Positions 9,319 to 18,899 of a stretch of 64,000 bases of DNA are shown here, piece by piece; position 1 is the first letter of the stretch; each line of letters opens with the position of its first letter. Below the pieces are notes generated by a model. That model was not told the origin of the DNA and did not search any database. It was given only the letters and a program-made list of their open reading frames with translations. The DNA lies in contig NZ_CP114786.1 of the NCBI RefSeq assembly GCF_027359675.1, forward strand, positions 5,740,501-5,804,500, written 5' to 3'. Source of the stretch: Roseibium sp. Sym1 (GTDB lineage: Bacteria > Pseudomonadota > Alphaproteobacteria > Rhizobiales > Stappiaceae). The translations under genes were made by a program, and so were the position numbers.

Positions 9319-10833
9319 TTGACCGAGTTACGGCGCAGATACAGCGACCAATCCGTGAAATATTCACGGCAACAGATTTCCAAGCTGGCATTTGTGCTTG
9401 CCGGGTTGCTGATTGCCGTTACGTCGGTCTCCCTGCTCTTTGTCGGCTTTGTCGCATCGCACGCGTCCAGGCAACAGGCCATCGCCAACGAGGAGCGTCT
9501 GTTTCAAAACACTGTTGACGACCGAATGCGGTCCATCGTTCGTGAACAGATCACCGTGGCCTCTTCCGACGAGTCCGTCAGGAAGCTGGTCCGGTCCTTC
9601 GACGCCGCCTATGCGCGGCTAAGCTTCGACACGCTCTGGTCAACCTACCGGCACAGCAAGGTCATGCTGATTTCGGGAAATGGCGACGTGATTGCGGAAT
9701 CCTTCGAGGACTACACCCACATCATCTCGCGCCCGATCTCGGAAATGCCGGACCTCGCGCAGATCCATGACAAACTGAAGGGCGTCTACCTGCGCAACCG
9801 CGTCCGCGTGCCCGGCGGCTTCGGCCACAGAACCCTTCAGGGGATCGATCCGAGCGAGTATGCGATCATGGGTTTCGTCAAGATCGACGGCCGGCCGGCC
9901 CTGTTCGGCGCGATGCCGATCATGCCGGACGAATATGAGACTACCCTTCCCGACGGCCCTCCGACGGTGTTGCTGTCCGCGCATTACATTGACGACTTCA
10001 TGCTTGCGCAGCTGAACGGGCAACTGGGTTTCGAAAATTTCCTGTTCACCGGCGGCGCCGTTGAGGAAACCGACGGTCCTCACCATGCGGTCGCCAACCA
10101 GCGGGGCGAACCGATCGGAACCTTCACATGGAACAGCCAGACCGTCGGCGATTCGATCTGGCCGACGATCATTCCCGTGATCGTTCTGCTCAGCCTTGCG
10201 CTTGGCGCGCTGGCTTTCGGCATCGCCTGGCGGATCGGCCAACTGACCTCGTTCCTCCAGGCAAGCGAGAGTCAGAACCGGTATCTTGCGCTGCATGACA
10301 GCCTGTCCGGACTGGCAAACCGGCTGCAGTTCAACCGTGTCCTGGAGACTTCGGTCAAGAACCTGCCGGACAAACCCTTCGCGGTCATCCACTGCGACCT
10401 CGACAAGTTCAAGGCGGTGAACGACACCTATGGCCATGCGGCCGGTGACACGGTCATCAAGACCATGGCGGAACGGCTCACCAAGGTCATCGGAAAACCG
10501 GGCCTGGTCTGCCGCATCGGCGGCGACGAATTCATGGTGATTTACCGGGGACCGGTCGACAGCGGCAATCTTGAAAGTCTCAGCAAGGCGCTGATTGCCG
10601 CCGGCCGGCAGCCTATTCCGCTGTCGGAGGATGTCAGCGCAAATATCGGTCTGAGCGTGGGCATCGCCATCGCACCGCAGGACGGCGACACGGCGGAGCA
10701 ACTCGTCACCCGGTCGGACGCGGCCCTTTACCATTCCAAGAAAATGGGCCGCGGCCAGTTCACCACTTACGCCGATATTTCAGAGGCCAGGGACGGCCCG
10801 GAAGACCTGTTGCAGCGGCAGGCCAGCGCCTAG
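9319..10833 (+). CDS. Second CHASE4-like GGDEF diguanylate cyclase
   Basis: This paralogue of the preceding gene has the same order: a transmembrane helix (SKLAFVLAGLLIAVTSVSLL), a periplasmic CHASE4-like domain, a second helix, then GGDEF with LHDSLSGLANR and RIGGDEFMV. It also lacks an RxxD inhibitory site. The start is uncertain because no ATG lies in a suitable place. A TTG at 9319 is taken here; a GTG at 9175 and a GTG at 9355 are alternatives, and the 9175-9318 stretch is unusually AT-rich. The pair probably arose by tandem duplication with divergence of the sensor part. Confidence 0.82.
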   Translation: MTELRRRYSDQSVKYSRQQISKLAFVLAGLLIAVTSVSLLFVGFVASHASRQQAIANEERLFQNTVDDRMRSIVREQITVASSDESVRKLVRSFDAAYARLSFDTLWSTYRHSKVMLISGNGDVIAESFEDYTHIISRPISEMPDLAQIHDKLKGVYLRNRVRVPGGFGHRTLQGIDPSEYAIMGFVKIDGRPALFGAMPIMPDEYETTLPDGPPTVLLSAHYIDDFMLAQLNGQLGFENFLFTGGAVEETDGPHHAVANQRGEPIGTFTWNSQTVGDSIWPTIIPVIVLLSLALGALAFGIAWRIGQLTSFLQASESQNRYLALHDSLSGLANRLQFNRVLETSVKNLPDKPFAVIHCDLDKFKAVNDTYGHAAGDTVIKTMAERLTKVIGKPGLVCRIGGDEFMVIYRGPVDSGNLESLSKALIAAGRQPIPLSEDVSANIGLSVGIAIAPQDGDTAEQLVTRSDAALYHSKKMGRGQFTTYADISEARDGPEDLLQRQASA

Positions 10834-10835
10834 CT

Positions 10836-12212
10836 CTAGCCGCGCAGGCGCTCCGTCGGCTCACGCATCGTGACCAGCTCCTCGGCAGCCGTCGGGTGTA
10901 CGGCGATGGTCCTGTCGAAATCCGCCTTCGTGGCCCCCATCTGCAGTGTAACGCCGAGGATCTGGGCCAGCTCTCCCGCATCCGGGCCGACCACGTGCAC
11001 GCCGAGAACCTTCTGGCTGTCCGCGTCCACGATCATCTTCATCAGCATTTTTTCGTCGCGGCCGGACAGAGTGTGTTTCATCGGACGGAAGCTGGACTTG
11101 TAGATGTCCAGGTTCGGCGTACGTGCCAGCGCTTCCTCCTGGGTCAGACCGACAGTGCCCATTTCCGGCTGCGAGAACACCGCTGTTGCGATCAGGCTGT
11201 GATCCACCGTCCAGGGCGAGTTGCCGAAGACGGTATCGGCGAAGGCGTGTCCCTCGCGGATCGCAACCGGGGTCAGATTGGCCCGGTTGGTGACATCCCC
11301 GACGGCGTAAATCGAGTCCACGTTCGTCGCGGAATCCGCGCTGACCTTGATGGCGCCCGCGGCGTCCATTTCGACACCGGCCTTTTCGAGACCCAGGTCG
11401 CTTGTGTGCGGCTTGCGTCCGATCGCGAACATGATCTGGTCGGCTTCAAGGGTCAGGCCCGCCTTGGTGTGGCCGGCAAGCGTTCCATCCTGCCGCTTTT
11501 CGATACGGGTGAACGTGTCCTCGCGAATGACCCGGATTCCCTTCTTCTCCATCTCCTGACGAACCATGGTCCTGAGGTCCCGGTCGAAGCCGCGCAGGAT
11601 TTCCTCACCGCGGTAGATCAGGGTCGTGTCGACGCCAAGACCGTTGAAGATCCCGGCGAACTCGACCGCGATGTAGCCGCCTCCGGCAACCACCACACGG
11701 CGTGGCAGCTCGGCCAGATGAAACGCCTCATTCGATGTGATGACATGCTCGACACCGGGAAGGTCCGTGTCCACATTCGGCGAGGCGCCGACCGCGACCA
11801 GAATGAATTTTGCGGAGATCGTCTGGCCGGTCGACAGCAGACGCACCGTGTGGGCGTCCTCGATGACTGCCCGGCTGTCATGGATCTCCACATCGGTCTT
11901 TTCTAGGTTGCGCCGGTAGATGCCTTCCAGACGGGTGATTTCCTGGTCCTTTGCCGCAATCAGCTTGTCCCAGGAAAAGCCGCGTTCGCCGACGGTCCAG
12001 CCGAACCCTTCCGCATCCTCGAACTCCTCGGAAAACTTGGAGGCGTAGACAAAAAGCTTCTTGGGCACACAGCCGCGGATCACGCAGGTGCCGCCGTAAC
12101 GGTATTCCTCGGCAATCCCGACCCGGGCGCCATGGGTCGCGGCGATCCGAGCGGCACGGACGCCGCCGGAGCCGCCTCCGATGACAAAAAGATCGTAATC
12201 AAAGTCGGTCAT
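10836..12212 (-). CDS. gor: Glutathione-disulfide reductase
   Basis: A 458-residue FAD flavoprotein that reduces glutathione disulfide with NADPH. The FAD dinucleotide motif IGGGSGG is at residues 11-17 and the redox disulfide pair C43/C48 lies in GGTCVIRGCVPKK. A second nucleotide motif GGGYIAVEFAG serves NADPH, and HPTAAEE near the C-terminus holds the catalytic His-Glu pair of the partner subunit. The MTDFDYDLF start at 12212 matches the family; upstream in-frame codons add a non-conserved tail. It lies downstream of rpiA and the DUF2059 gene on the same strand, but a terminator separates it from them. Confidence 0.95.
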   Translation of the reverse strand: MTDFDYDLFVIGGGSGGVRAARIAATHGARVGIAEEYRYGGTCVIRGCVPKKLFVYASKFSEEFEDAEGFGWTVGERGFSWDKLIAAKDQEITRLEGIYRRNLEKTDVEIHDSRAVIEDAHTVRLLSTGQTISAKFILVAVGASPNVDTDLPGVEHVITSNEAFHLAELPRRVVVAGGGYIAVEFAGIFNGLGVDTTLIYRGEEILRGFDRDLRTMVRQEMEKKGIRVIREDTFTRIEKRQDGTLAGHTKAGLTLEADQIMFAIGRKPHTSDLGLEKAGVEMDAAGAIKVSADSATNVDSIYAVGDVTNRANLTPVAIREGHAFADTVFGNSPWTVDHSLIATAVFSQPEMGTVGLTQEEALARTPNLDIYKSSFRPMKHTLSGRDEKMLMKMIVDADSQKVLGVHVVGPDAGELAQILGVTLQMGATKADFDRTIAVHPTAAEELVTMREPTERLRG

Positions 12213-12349
12213 GGACGCCTCATTCGTCTTATCAGCAAATTTACGGCCATGATAAGCAGCCGATCGTTCGCCCGAGATAGGCAGTCGCGGCAGACTTGCA
12301 AGCCCCGCCGGCACGCACAGGCACCGGTGTCTTCGGGAATGGCCCCGTT

Positions 12350-12380
12350 ATTCAAATAATATGGGCCGCTTTCGCGGCCC
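12350..12380 (-). terminator. Rho-independent terminator after DUF2059 gene
   Basis: On the minus strand GGGCCGC-GAAA-GCGGCCC is followed by the T-rich ATATTATTTG. A second, T-less inverted repeat (GAAGCCGG and CCGGCTTC, 12382-12401) lies just before it. Confidence 0.75.
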
Positions 12381-12468
12381 CTGAAGCCGGCACCGTGACC
12401 GGCTTCACATGTTCGTGCGGTGGTCGTGTTCCGGGCGGCCTCGCCGGCGGCCCGGAAACGCACTCAAC

Positions 12469-12984
12469 TCACTGCGCTTCGTTACGCTTGGCGAGTTCTT
12501 CCTGCACCATCGTCACCATTTCGGTGGAGATCTTGTCCTGCCACTCACGCGCGGCACCGACAGAATACTGTGTGATGACAGGAATGGACTTGGTCAGCTT
12601 CTGGCCCAGGTCCGTGCTGTAGAATTCGGCAAGCTGGTTGAGTTCTTCCTCGGTGAAACTGTCCGCCCATGCCTTGTAGACCAGGTTGTTCAGCTCACCA
12701 CGCCGCGATGCCAGCCTCAAGGCAATGTCCTGCGTGACCTCGATGATTTCTTCCGCGCGGGTCGGATCCGACTGGATGAAGGCCGTACGGGTCTGTTCGG
12801 CAAGGATCGGAAGAATGTCGTCAAACGGCTCCAGGAGCTTGGTCGCTGCGGCAACCCGCTTGGCAGCCTCGAGATGGCTTTCGGAAATCGCGTCTTGCGC
12901 GGTTGCTGACGCTGTCAGGAACCCGGCGGCCATCATGGCTGCGCCCAATACAGCTGCCCGCGGGAAAGATTTAATAAGCTTCAT
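12469..12984 (-). CDS. Secreted DUF2059 protein
   Basis: The 171-residue protein has a clear signal peptide (basic start, hydrophobic core, cleavage near ATAQD at about residue 30). The rest is the alpha-helical DUF2059 domain, with the characteristic motif WADSFTEEELNQLAEFYSTDLGQKL. DUF2059 proteins are periplasmic and of unknown function. The gene sits 52 bases after rpiA on the same strand, an arrangement I recall from other alphaproteobacteria, and is probably co-transcribed with it. Confidence 0.9.
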   Translation of the reverse strand: MKLIKSFPRAAVLGAAMMAAGFLTASATAQDAISESHLEAAKRVAAATKLLEPFDDILPILAEQTRTAFIQSDPTRAEEIIEVTQDIALRLASRRGELNNLVYKAWADSFTEEELNQLAEFYSTDLGQKLTKSIPVITQYSVGAAREWQDKISTEMVTMVQEELAKRNEAQ

Positions 12985-13036
12985 TTGTCTACTCCTAGGC
13001 GGCTTTCAAATTCGTCGTAAAGCCAAATTCACCACA

Positions 13037-13729
13037 TTACATGGGCAAAACGGTCTTTACCCCATCTGTGCCGGCCACGTAAGCCTTTGTTGCAAGTTTG
13101 AGAAAGAGGCCGTGCTCGACAACGCCGGGAATCGCAACCAGCCGGTCGGCCAGGGTCGCGGCGTCCGCGATCGCCTCAAGATGAGCGTCCAGGATATAAT
13201 GGCCGCCATCCGTTTCGAACGGGGCCGCCGCGCCGCCCCTCAATTCCAGTTTCCGCGGAAGACCGAGATCCGCCAGGACGTTCAGGATCGACCGCCGGGT
13301 CGATTCAAGACCGAAAGGCACAACCTCGATCGGCAAGGGAAAGCGGCCAAGCGTCTCGACCACCTTGCTGGCGTCGGCGATGACGATCATTTCGGCGGAC
13401 GCGGACGCCACGATCTTCTCGCGCAGCAGCGCACCTCCGCCGCCCTTGATCAGGCTGAGATGCGCATCCAGCTCGTCGGCACCATCGATGGTGAGATCGA
13501 GTTCGGGAAGTTCGTCCAGGGTGGTCAGGCGGATACCGAGTTCCAAAGCAAGGTCCCGCGTGCGCTCGGATGTCGGCACGCCGATTACATCGAGCCCGGC
13601 CGCCACACGCCTGGCCAGCGCGTGCACGAAGAACTCGGCGGTCGAGCCAGTCCCGATGCCCAGTCTCATGCCGGACGTAACATCTTCCGCTGCGCGTTCC
13701 GCAGCTTCCTTCTTGAACTGGTCGCTCAT
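13037..13729 (-). CDS. rpiA: Ribose-5-phosphate isomerase A
   Basis: This 230-residue enzyme interconverts ribose 5-phosphate and ribulose 5-phosphate in the pentose phosphate pathway. Visible family motifs are [11 protein letters not shown] for phosphate binding, TIDGADELD with the catalytic aspartates, [14 protein letters not shown], with the active-site lysine and glutamate, and [11 protein letters not shown]. The length is standard. The start at 13729 gives the expected [11 protein letters not shown]-terminus. DUF2059 and gor follow on the same strand. Confidence 0.96.
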   Translation of the reverse strand: MSDQFKKEAAERAAEDVTSGMRLGIGTGSTAEFFVHALARRVAAGLDVIGVPTSERTRDLALELGIRLTTLDELPELDLTIDGADELDAHLSLIKGGGGALLREKIVASASAEMIVIADASKVVETLGRFPLPIEVVPFGLESTRRSILNVLADLGLPRKLELRGGAAAPFETDGGHYILDAHLEAIADAATLADRLVAIPGVVEHGLFLKLATKAYVAGTDGVKTVLPM

Positions 13730-13952
13730 CTCTTGTCCCTTCAGCTCCCGACGCCATGGCGTACGAAAGCCCGCGATCTTCTTCAGGCCGCCGGGTGCTT
13801 AACATGGCCGGTATCTGCCGGTCCAGTGAGATTCCCCACTTCGCCGGGGAAAGCCGAAGCTATGTAGGACAAATGCGCTTTGTTAACCATCGTTTTAGAC
13901 ACCGCCCCGATAATGCATCAACTTGACCGGCGGCAAGAAAGTACTCGTGAAA

Positions 13953-15725
13953 ATGAACATTCTTCGACTGAGATCCAGGCGGGAAGACAAAAGCGACAAC
14001 GTCGCCAATATACTACCTAACCCTGAGGAAACTAATGAGGGTGAGGAAAACGGCGTAGACGCTCATCTTGCCAAGGACCAGATGGGATTTGTGCTCGACA
14101 GTCTTGAAGACGACCTCCAGGTTGCCGCAAAGACCATCAACGCCGCGGCGGAAAAGGTTCAGGACCGGCTTGTCAGCCAGATGGACAAGCTGGAAACGAT
14201 CCGCAGCGACAGCCGGTCGCTGGCGGACCAGTCGTCGGTCGCGAATGAAAACGCGACGGGCCTGGCCTCCTCCATCACGGAATTGAGTGCTTCCAGTTCC
14301 GAAATCGGCTCACAGGTCAGCGTGTCCAACCAGCTTGCCCAGGAAGCCCGGGATGTGGCCAATCAGGTCAATGACGGCGTCCTGGAACTGAAACACGCGA
14401 TTGACGACATTGCCAATGTGGTCAGCCTCATCTCCGACATCGCCAAGCAGACCAACCTGCTTGCCCTGAACGCCACCATCGAGGCCGCCCGCGCCGGTGA
14501 AGCGGGCAAGGGCTTCTCCGTCGTGGCCAGCGAGGTCAAGGCCCTGTCGGTCGAAACCCAGTCGGCCACCGAGCAGATCGTCGCCAATATCGACCGGCTC
14601 AACCAGTCCGCCGAGCTCAGCCTCGGCTCGGTCAACCAGATCATCGAGGTCATCGGCAAGATCCGTCCGAGTTTCGCGGCCGTGGAAGACGCGGTTCAGA
14701 CCCAGGTGGAGACGACCAACCTGATCGGTGAACAGGCGCAGCAGACAGCCGAATTCGTGCAGGAAGTGGTGCGCACCGCAAAAACCATCACCGCCTCCGC
14801 CGAGGCCGCCGAGGAAGGCGGTCGGATGGCACGCGAGACCGGCGCCGAAATGAGCGCCGCCTCGGGCGCGCTGCAATCACGCTTCACGATGATGATCCGG
14901 CAAACCGAAATCGGCGACCGGCGGCAGCATGACCGGCTTCCCGTCAAGCTGCCGGGCACCGTCACCAACGGATCGGTTTCGTCGAAAATCGAAACCCATG
15001 ACATTTCCAAGGGCGGCACGCTGTTCAATCCGGAGACGGACACGCAGTTGCGGCAAGGCAGCACCGCGCAGATCGAACTGAGCGGAATCGGCCGGGTCGA
15101 CGTCCGGATCGTGGCGGTGACCGAACACGGCTGTCATGGCTGTTTCGTCAATCCGGACCAGGATTTCCGTGAGGCCCTGGACCGCAAGATTGCCGCCATT
15201 CATGCCAGCCATTCCGTGGAAGTGGAGCGCGTCCAGTCCGGCGCCGCCCGTATCGCCGCCGCCATGGAGGACCTGATCGCCCGGCGCCAGCTCACCATCG
15301 ACGATCTGTTCGACACGGATTACCAGCCGATTTCCGGCACCAATCCGCAGCAGGTGTCCACCCGCGCGCTTGTCCATCTCGAAAAGATCCTGCCGGACAT
15401 CCAGGAAGACATTCTTGGCAAGGGCAACGGCATGGCCTTCTGCGCCGCCGTGGACCGGAACGGCTACCTGCCGGTGCACAACCTGATCTATTCCAAGCCG
15501 CAAAAACCGGACGATCCTGCCTGGAACACCGCAAACTGCCGCAACAAGCGCATCTTCGACGACCGTGCCGGGCTGAGCGCGGCCCGCAACACCCGGCCCT
15601 TCGTGATCCAGTCCTATGCCCGCGACATGGGCGGCGGAAACATTGTCTGGATGAAGGAGATCGATGCTCCGATCATCGTCCAGGGCCGGCACTGGGGCGG
15701 GTTCAGGACTGCCTACAAACTGTAG
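13953..15725 (+). CDS. Soluble methyl-accepting chemotaxis-type protein with PilZ domain
   Basis: The protein (about 590 residues) has no transmembrane segment. Residues ~90-310 form the MCP signalling coiled coil with the hairpin tip [20 protein letters not shown]. Residues ~320-410 look like a PilZ domain, with RRQHDRLPV followed by DISKGG, the RxxxR and [D/N]xSxxG c-di-GMP motifs. The C-terminal ~180 residues contain [16 protein letters not shown] and [13 protein letters not shown], a conserved PAS/Cache-like sensor tail seen on other cytoplasmic MCPs. It may link c-di-GMP to chemotaxis. The ATG at 13953 has a weak ribosome site; TTG 13923 and GTG 13947 are alternatives. The stop codon abuts a MITE-like element. 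Confidence 0.85.
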   Translation: MNILRLRSRREDKSDNVANILPNPEETNEGEENGVDAHLAKDQMGFVLDSLEDDLQVAAKTINAAAEKVQDRLVSQMDKLETIRSDSRSLADQSSVANENATGLASSITELSASSSEIGSQVSVSNQLAQEARDVANQVNDGVLELKHAIDDIANVVSLISDIAKQTNLLALNATIEAARAGEAGKGFSVVASEVKALSVETQSATEQIVANIDRLNQSAELSLGSVNQIIEVIGKIRPSFAAVEDAVQTQVETTNLIGEQAQQTAEFVQEVVRTAKTITASAEAAEEGGRMARETGAEMSAASGALQSRFTMMIRQTEIGDRRQHDRLPVKLPGTVTNGSVSSKIETHDISKGGTLFNPETDTQLRQGSTAQIELSGIGRVDVRIVAVTEHGCHGCFVNPDQDFREALDRKIAAIHASHSVEVERVQSGAARIAAAMEDLIARRQLTIDDLFDTDYQPISGTNPQQVSTRALVHLEKILPDIQEDILGKGNGMAFCAAVDRNGYLPVHNLIYSKPQKPDDPAWNTANCRNKRIFDDRAGLSAARNTRPFVIQSYARDMGGGNIVWMKEIDAPIIVQGRHWGGFRTAYKL

Positions 15726-15992
15726 GCTGTAGTGACAAATTCACGACTGGCATCGTTGGGGTCAGGATCGTTTTCCTGAACAGGCGGAAAGCGCAAGGAA
15801 GTGCAGCGCACTTTCGAGCATTTCCAACGCCTTCAGGGACGATCCTGGAGCAACCCCGAAGGGGCCGTCCGAAAATCGGGTCATTTCCGCGTCGCATGTC
15901 GTCGAATATGTCCCGCATGTTCGTCCTCCATGCTCCTTGAAATGACCCGATTTTCGGGCGGCGCTGCCAATCGTTAACTTGTCACTACAGCC
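15725..15992. mobile_element. MITE-like non-autonomous element, 268 bp
   Basis: The left end GGCTGTAGTGACAAATTCAC and the inverted right end match at 20 of 22 positions. A TA dinucleotide flanks both sides (15723-15724 and 15993-15994), consistent with a TA target duplication. Inside, a perfect 17-bp inverted repeat GAAAATCGGGTCATTTC (15871-15887 and 15939-15955) adds a second hairpin. No transposase is encoded. The ends and TA duplication suggest mobilisation by an IS5/IS427- or IS630-like transposase elsewhere. The TAG stop of the MCP gene is made from the target TA plus the first G of the element. Confidence 0.8.
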
Positions 15993-16066
15993 TAGGTGAC
16001 GCAATGCTTGCGGACACTCCGCGTTCCCGCTAGGCAGGAACCGGTTTCACGTCCGCAGAGGGTTTC

Positions 16067-16732
16067 ATGTCCGTATTGGTGTTCGATCTGGACGGCACGC
16101 TGGTGTCGTCCATGGAGGATCTCGTTGCCACGCTCAACGTGGTCATGACAGATGCCGGCCATCGCGCCATCCCGCAGGACCATGTCGCGCACATGGTCGG
16201 GCTCGGGGCAAAGGTGCTGCTTCAGCGCGGGCTCGAGTTCAACAAGATCCCGTGGACGGACGAAACCATCGAGCCGCTGTTCCAACATTTCCTGGAGCAT
16301 TACGCCGCCAACATCGCCGTGCATACCCGTCCCTTTGAAGGCGTCGTGCCGGCCTTGCAAAAACTCCGCGGGGACGGCTGGAAACTGGCGGTCTGCACCA
16401 ACAAGGCGGAACGGCTGACGCTGCCGCTGCTGGCCGCGCTGGATCTGGACCGGCACTTCGATGCCGTTGTCGGCGGGGACACCTTTGCCAGGGCCAAACC
16501 GCATGCCGAACCGCTCCTGGGTGCCATCGACCGTGCCGGCGGCCAGGTCGCCGGTTCGATCATGATCGGCGACAGCGGTACCGACATCGATGCGGCCCGC
16601 AATGCCGGCATTCCCGTCATCGCGGTCGATTTCGGTTACACCCCGGTTCCCGTCCGGGATCTCGGCCCGGACAGGGTGATCTCGCATTTCGACGAACTGG
16701 CCGGCGCGGTCGAAGCGCTCAGAACGTCCTGA
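16067..16732 (+). CDS. gph: Phosphoglycolate phosphatase
   Basis: A 221-residue HAD-superfamily phosphatase. Motif I is VFDLDGTL with the nucleophile D7 and acid D9, motif II is the T of CTNKAE, motif III the K of RAKPHAEPL, and motif IV GDSGTDIDAARNAG. A helical cap lies between motifs I and II, as in subclass I. Sequence and size fit Gph, which clears 2-phosphoglycolate made by DNA repair or RubisCO side reactions, although other small phosphomonoesters are possible. Its 3' end overlaps the convergent DUF4139 gene by 14 bases. Confidence 0.87.
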   Translation: MSVLVFDLDGTLVSSMEDLVATLNVVMTDAGHRAIPQDHVAHMVGLGAKVLLQRGLEFNKIPWTDETIEPLFQHFLEHYAANIAVHTRPFEGVVPALQKLRGDGWKLAVCTNKAERLTLPLLAALDLDRHFDAVVGGDTFARAKPHAEPLLGAIDRAGGQVAGSIMIGDSGTDIDAARNAGIPVIAVDFGYTPVPVRDLGPDRVISHFDELAGAVEALRTS

Positions 16733-18680
16733 TCGCATCCCCGAGCGTTTCGCGGATCTCTTCGCGCCGTTCGAACAGCGCGGCGGTCTGGGTCTCGATG
16801 TCCTCGATGCGGGTTTCGGACTCTTCCAGCTTGCGCGCGGCACGCTTGTACAGGTCCGCGCCCGGCTCGATGGCGGCCAGGTTGGCCCGGTGGCGCTGCT
16901 GGTCGTCCGTTTCCTCGTCCTTCTTCTGCCTGAGCTGCTGGATCTGGCGCTCGATCTGGGTGATCTCGTTCTGCAGCTCGGACAGGTCCTTCAGCTTCGC
17001 CGCGACCGCCTTGTCCGGCGAGCGCAGGGACAGGTAGAGCAGCTTGTTGGCGTCGGTGGAAATCAGGGCATAGGTTTCGGAAAGCGTGCGTTCATGGAGC
17101 GCCGACACGGTTTCGGTCGCGCCCGCGGCCACCTCCACCTTGAGGCGGTGATGGCTGACGGTGCTGTCCATCTCGCTGCCGGAGGAAAACTCCCAGCCGG
17201 GCCGCTTGGCATGTTCGATGATGACCGTCCGTTCGCCGTCCGGAGCTCCCTTGATGGCATAGCGTGTCGAGGACCGCTCGCGCACGGTTGCGGTCAGGAC
17301 ACCGTCATTGACCTTGATCGAGACGATCTGGCTGTCGCCGCTGGTGTCCTGCGCGATCCGCACCTTCTTGTCGGTCGCGAAACTCGCCATGCGGCTTTCC
17401 CCGGACGGCATGCCGTTGATCTGGGCATCGCCGACATAGCCTTCCTTTTCGTCATAGACCGTCAGGATGCCCTTGGGCAGGCTGGTGTCCGTCTCGTTCT
17501 CGATCAGGATCGCGGCAACGGGATGGGCCAGTCCGCTTTCCGGCCTGAAGACCGACACCGTCTCGGCGGAGACGACCTTGTCGACGATCGGCGCAGACAG
17601 GGTCTGGCCGCTTTCAAGGGTCACCCGCCAGGGCAAGGTGAAGGATGCGGTCACCGCGCCCTCGACGGCCTCACCGACAGTGGCATCGGCCATCTTGCGC
17701 AGCCGGGGCGACGGCGCTGCCGCAGGCGCCGCAAGTCCGGCCAGCTGGGACCGGCTTTCGAACATGGCCTCGCTCTCGGCAACGTCAAACACCGGCTCCG
17801 CGCCGCTGTCGGCCGGCGGCACGTATCCCGCCGAGACATCGATCGGCACTTCTCGGCGCTGTTTCCAGTAAAGGTCGTGCAACCGCTGTTTCAGCGTGAC
17901 CGGCGCACCGGAGGACAGCGTCACCTCGACATTCTCCCAGTCCTCGCCGCTGGCGTTTTCCAGCACCGCCCAGGCCTGCAGGCGCGCCTTGTCGTCCGCC
18001 ATCGTCACGACCCGGTAGGCCGTCTTCCAGATCGGTGCCGGCACCACATAGGACACCGCGACCTCGCGCGCACCCTCGCCGCCCACCTTCAGGGCCACCG
18101 TCCGGGCACCGTCCGCCTTGCCGCTGCCGACCGCTCCGAGTGCCCTGGCCACCTTCTGGCGAATGTCCTCGTCCAGAAAGGTCACTTCCGTGTCGGCGCT
18201 GAGTTCGACACCGGTGATGCGGCCGTCGCTCAGAACCGAGACGATGAAGGCCTGCCCTCTGTCGCCCTGGTCTCTCGCCGAGACGCCGAGCACCATGCCC
18301 TCGACGGTCGACCCGGCCTTTTCCAGGCGGATTTCCGTGCCCTGCAGGGCTGCCAGCAGCCGCGCCGGCGACTGCAGGTCGTCAACGGAGAACGGCAGGT
18401 TTTTGAAGGTTTCGGCGAGCGGGTTCGGCCCCGGCAGGGTGATCCCCTCCACCGCCCCGGCCTCGTCGAAGACGACGATGCTCTTCAGGACGTCGTTCAC
18501 CTGGTCGAGCGGCACGGTCATGTTGATCAGGCCGGCGCTGTCGATATCGGCCTTGCGGATCACCTCGGCGAGACCGCCGGAGGACAGCGTGATCGAGGTG
18601 ATCGGACCATTGTCCGCGCCGAAGGCGGCGGTGGTGGTCATCAGGCAAAGGAAAAGGGTTGAAGACGAACGGAAAAGCAT
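16719..18680 (-). CDS. Secreted DUF4139 protein with C-terminal coiled coil
   Basis: The 653-residue protein has a signal peptide (cleavage near AAFGAD at about residue 22). The central part resembles DUF4139, a beta-rich extracytoplasmic domain with the YKTAYR-like core seen here as WKTAYRVV. The last ~110 residues are heptad-like and highly charged, predicting a coiled coil (LSELQNEITQIERQIQQLRQ). Its function is unknown; related proteins are annotated as mucoidy-inhibitor-like without strong evidence. It converges on gph with a 14-base overlap, leaving no room for a terminator between them. Confidence 0.85.
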   Translation of the reverse strand: MLFRSSSTLFLCLMTTTAAFGADNGPITSITLSSGGLAEVIRKADIDSAGLINMTVPLDQVNDVLKSIVVFDEAGAVEGITLPGPNPLAETFKNLPFSVDDLQSPARLLAALQGTEIRLEKAGSTVEGMVLGVSARDQGDRGQAFIVSVLSDGRITGVELSADTEVTFLDEDIRQKVARALGAVGSGKADGARTVALKVGGEGAREVAVSYVVPAPIWKTAYRVVTMADDKARLQAWAVLENASGEDWENVEVTLSSGAPVTLKQRLHDLYWKQRREVPIDVSAGYVPPADSGAEPVFDVAESEAMFESRSQLAGLAAPAAAPSPRLRKMADATVGEAVEGAVTASFTLPWRVTLESGQTLSAPIVDKVVSAETVSVFRPESGLAHPVAAILIENETDTSLPKGILTVYDEKEGYVGDAQINGMPSGESRMASFATDKKVRIAQDTSGDSQIVSIKVNDGVLTATVRERSSTRYAIKGAPDGERTVIIEHAKRPGWEFSSGSEMDSTVSHHRLKVEVAAGATETVSALHERTLSETYALISTDANKLLYLSLRSPDKAVAAKLKDLSELQNEITQIERQIQQLRQKKDEETDDQQRHRANLAAIEPGADLYKRAARKLEESETRIEDIETQTAALFERREEIRETLGDAIRTF

Positions 18681-18824
18681 TCAAATCACTCCAATACAAA
18701 CCGGTTTGGAGATCGTCCGCCCAAATTGCGGCCTTTTGTGGAAACAGCCGGAGGCCGGCGGCAAAAAGGACTTGCCAAGACGGGTTCCATCGCTTAGACA
18801 CCCGCCATCCTCAAGGATCCTAGA

Positions 18825-18899
18825 GGGCGATTAGCTCAGCGGGAGAGCGTTCCGTTCACACCGGAAAGGTCACTGGTTCAATCCCAGTATCGCCCACCA
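18825..18899 (+). tRNA. tRNA-Val (anticodon CAC)
   Basis: The acceptor stem GGGCGAT pairs with ATCGCCC. The D arm is GCTC-AGCGGGA-GAGC, the anticodon arm TTCCG-TTCACAC-CGGAA and the T arm ACTGG-TTCAATC-CCAGT. The anticodon CAC reads the valine codon GTG. The 3' CCA is encoded. Confidence 0.97.

Noticed and set aside
16890..18662. 590-codon plus-strand frame opposite the DUF4139 gene
   Set aside because: The composition is His/Gly/Arg/Asp-rich without domains, typical of an antisense shadow of a real high-GC gene.
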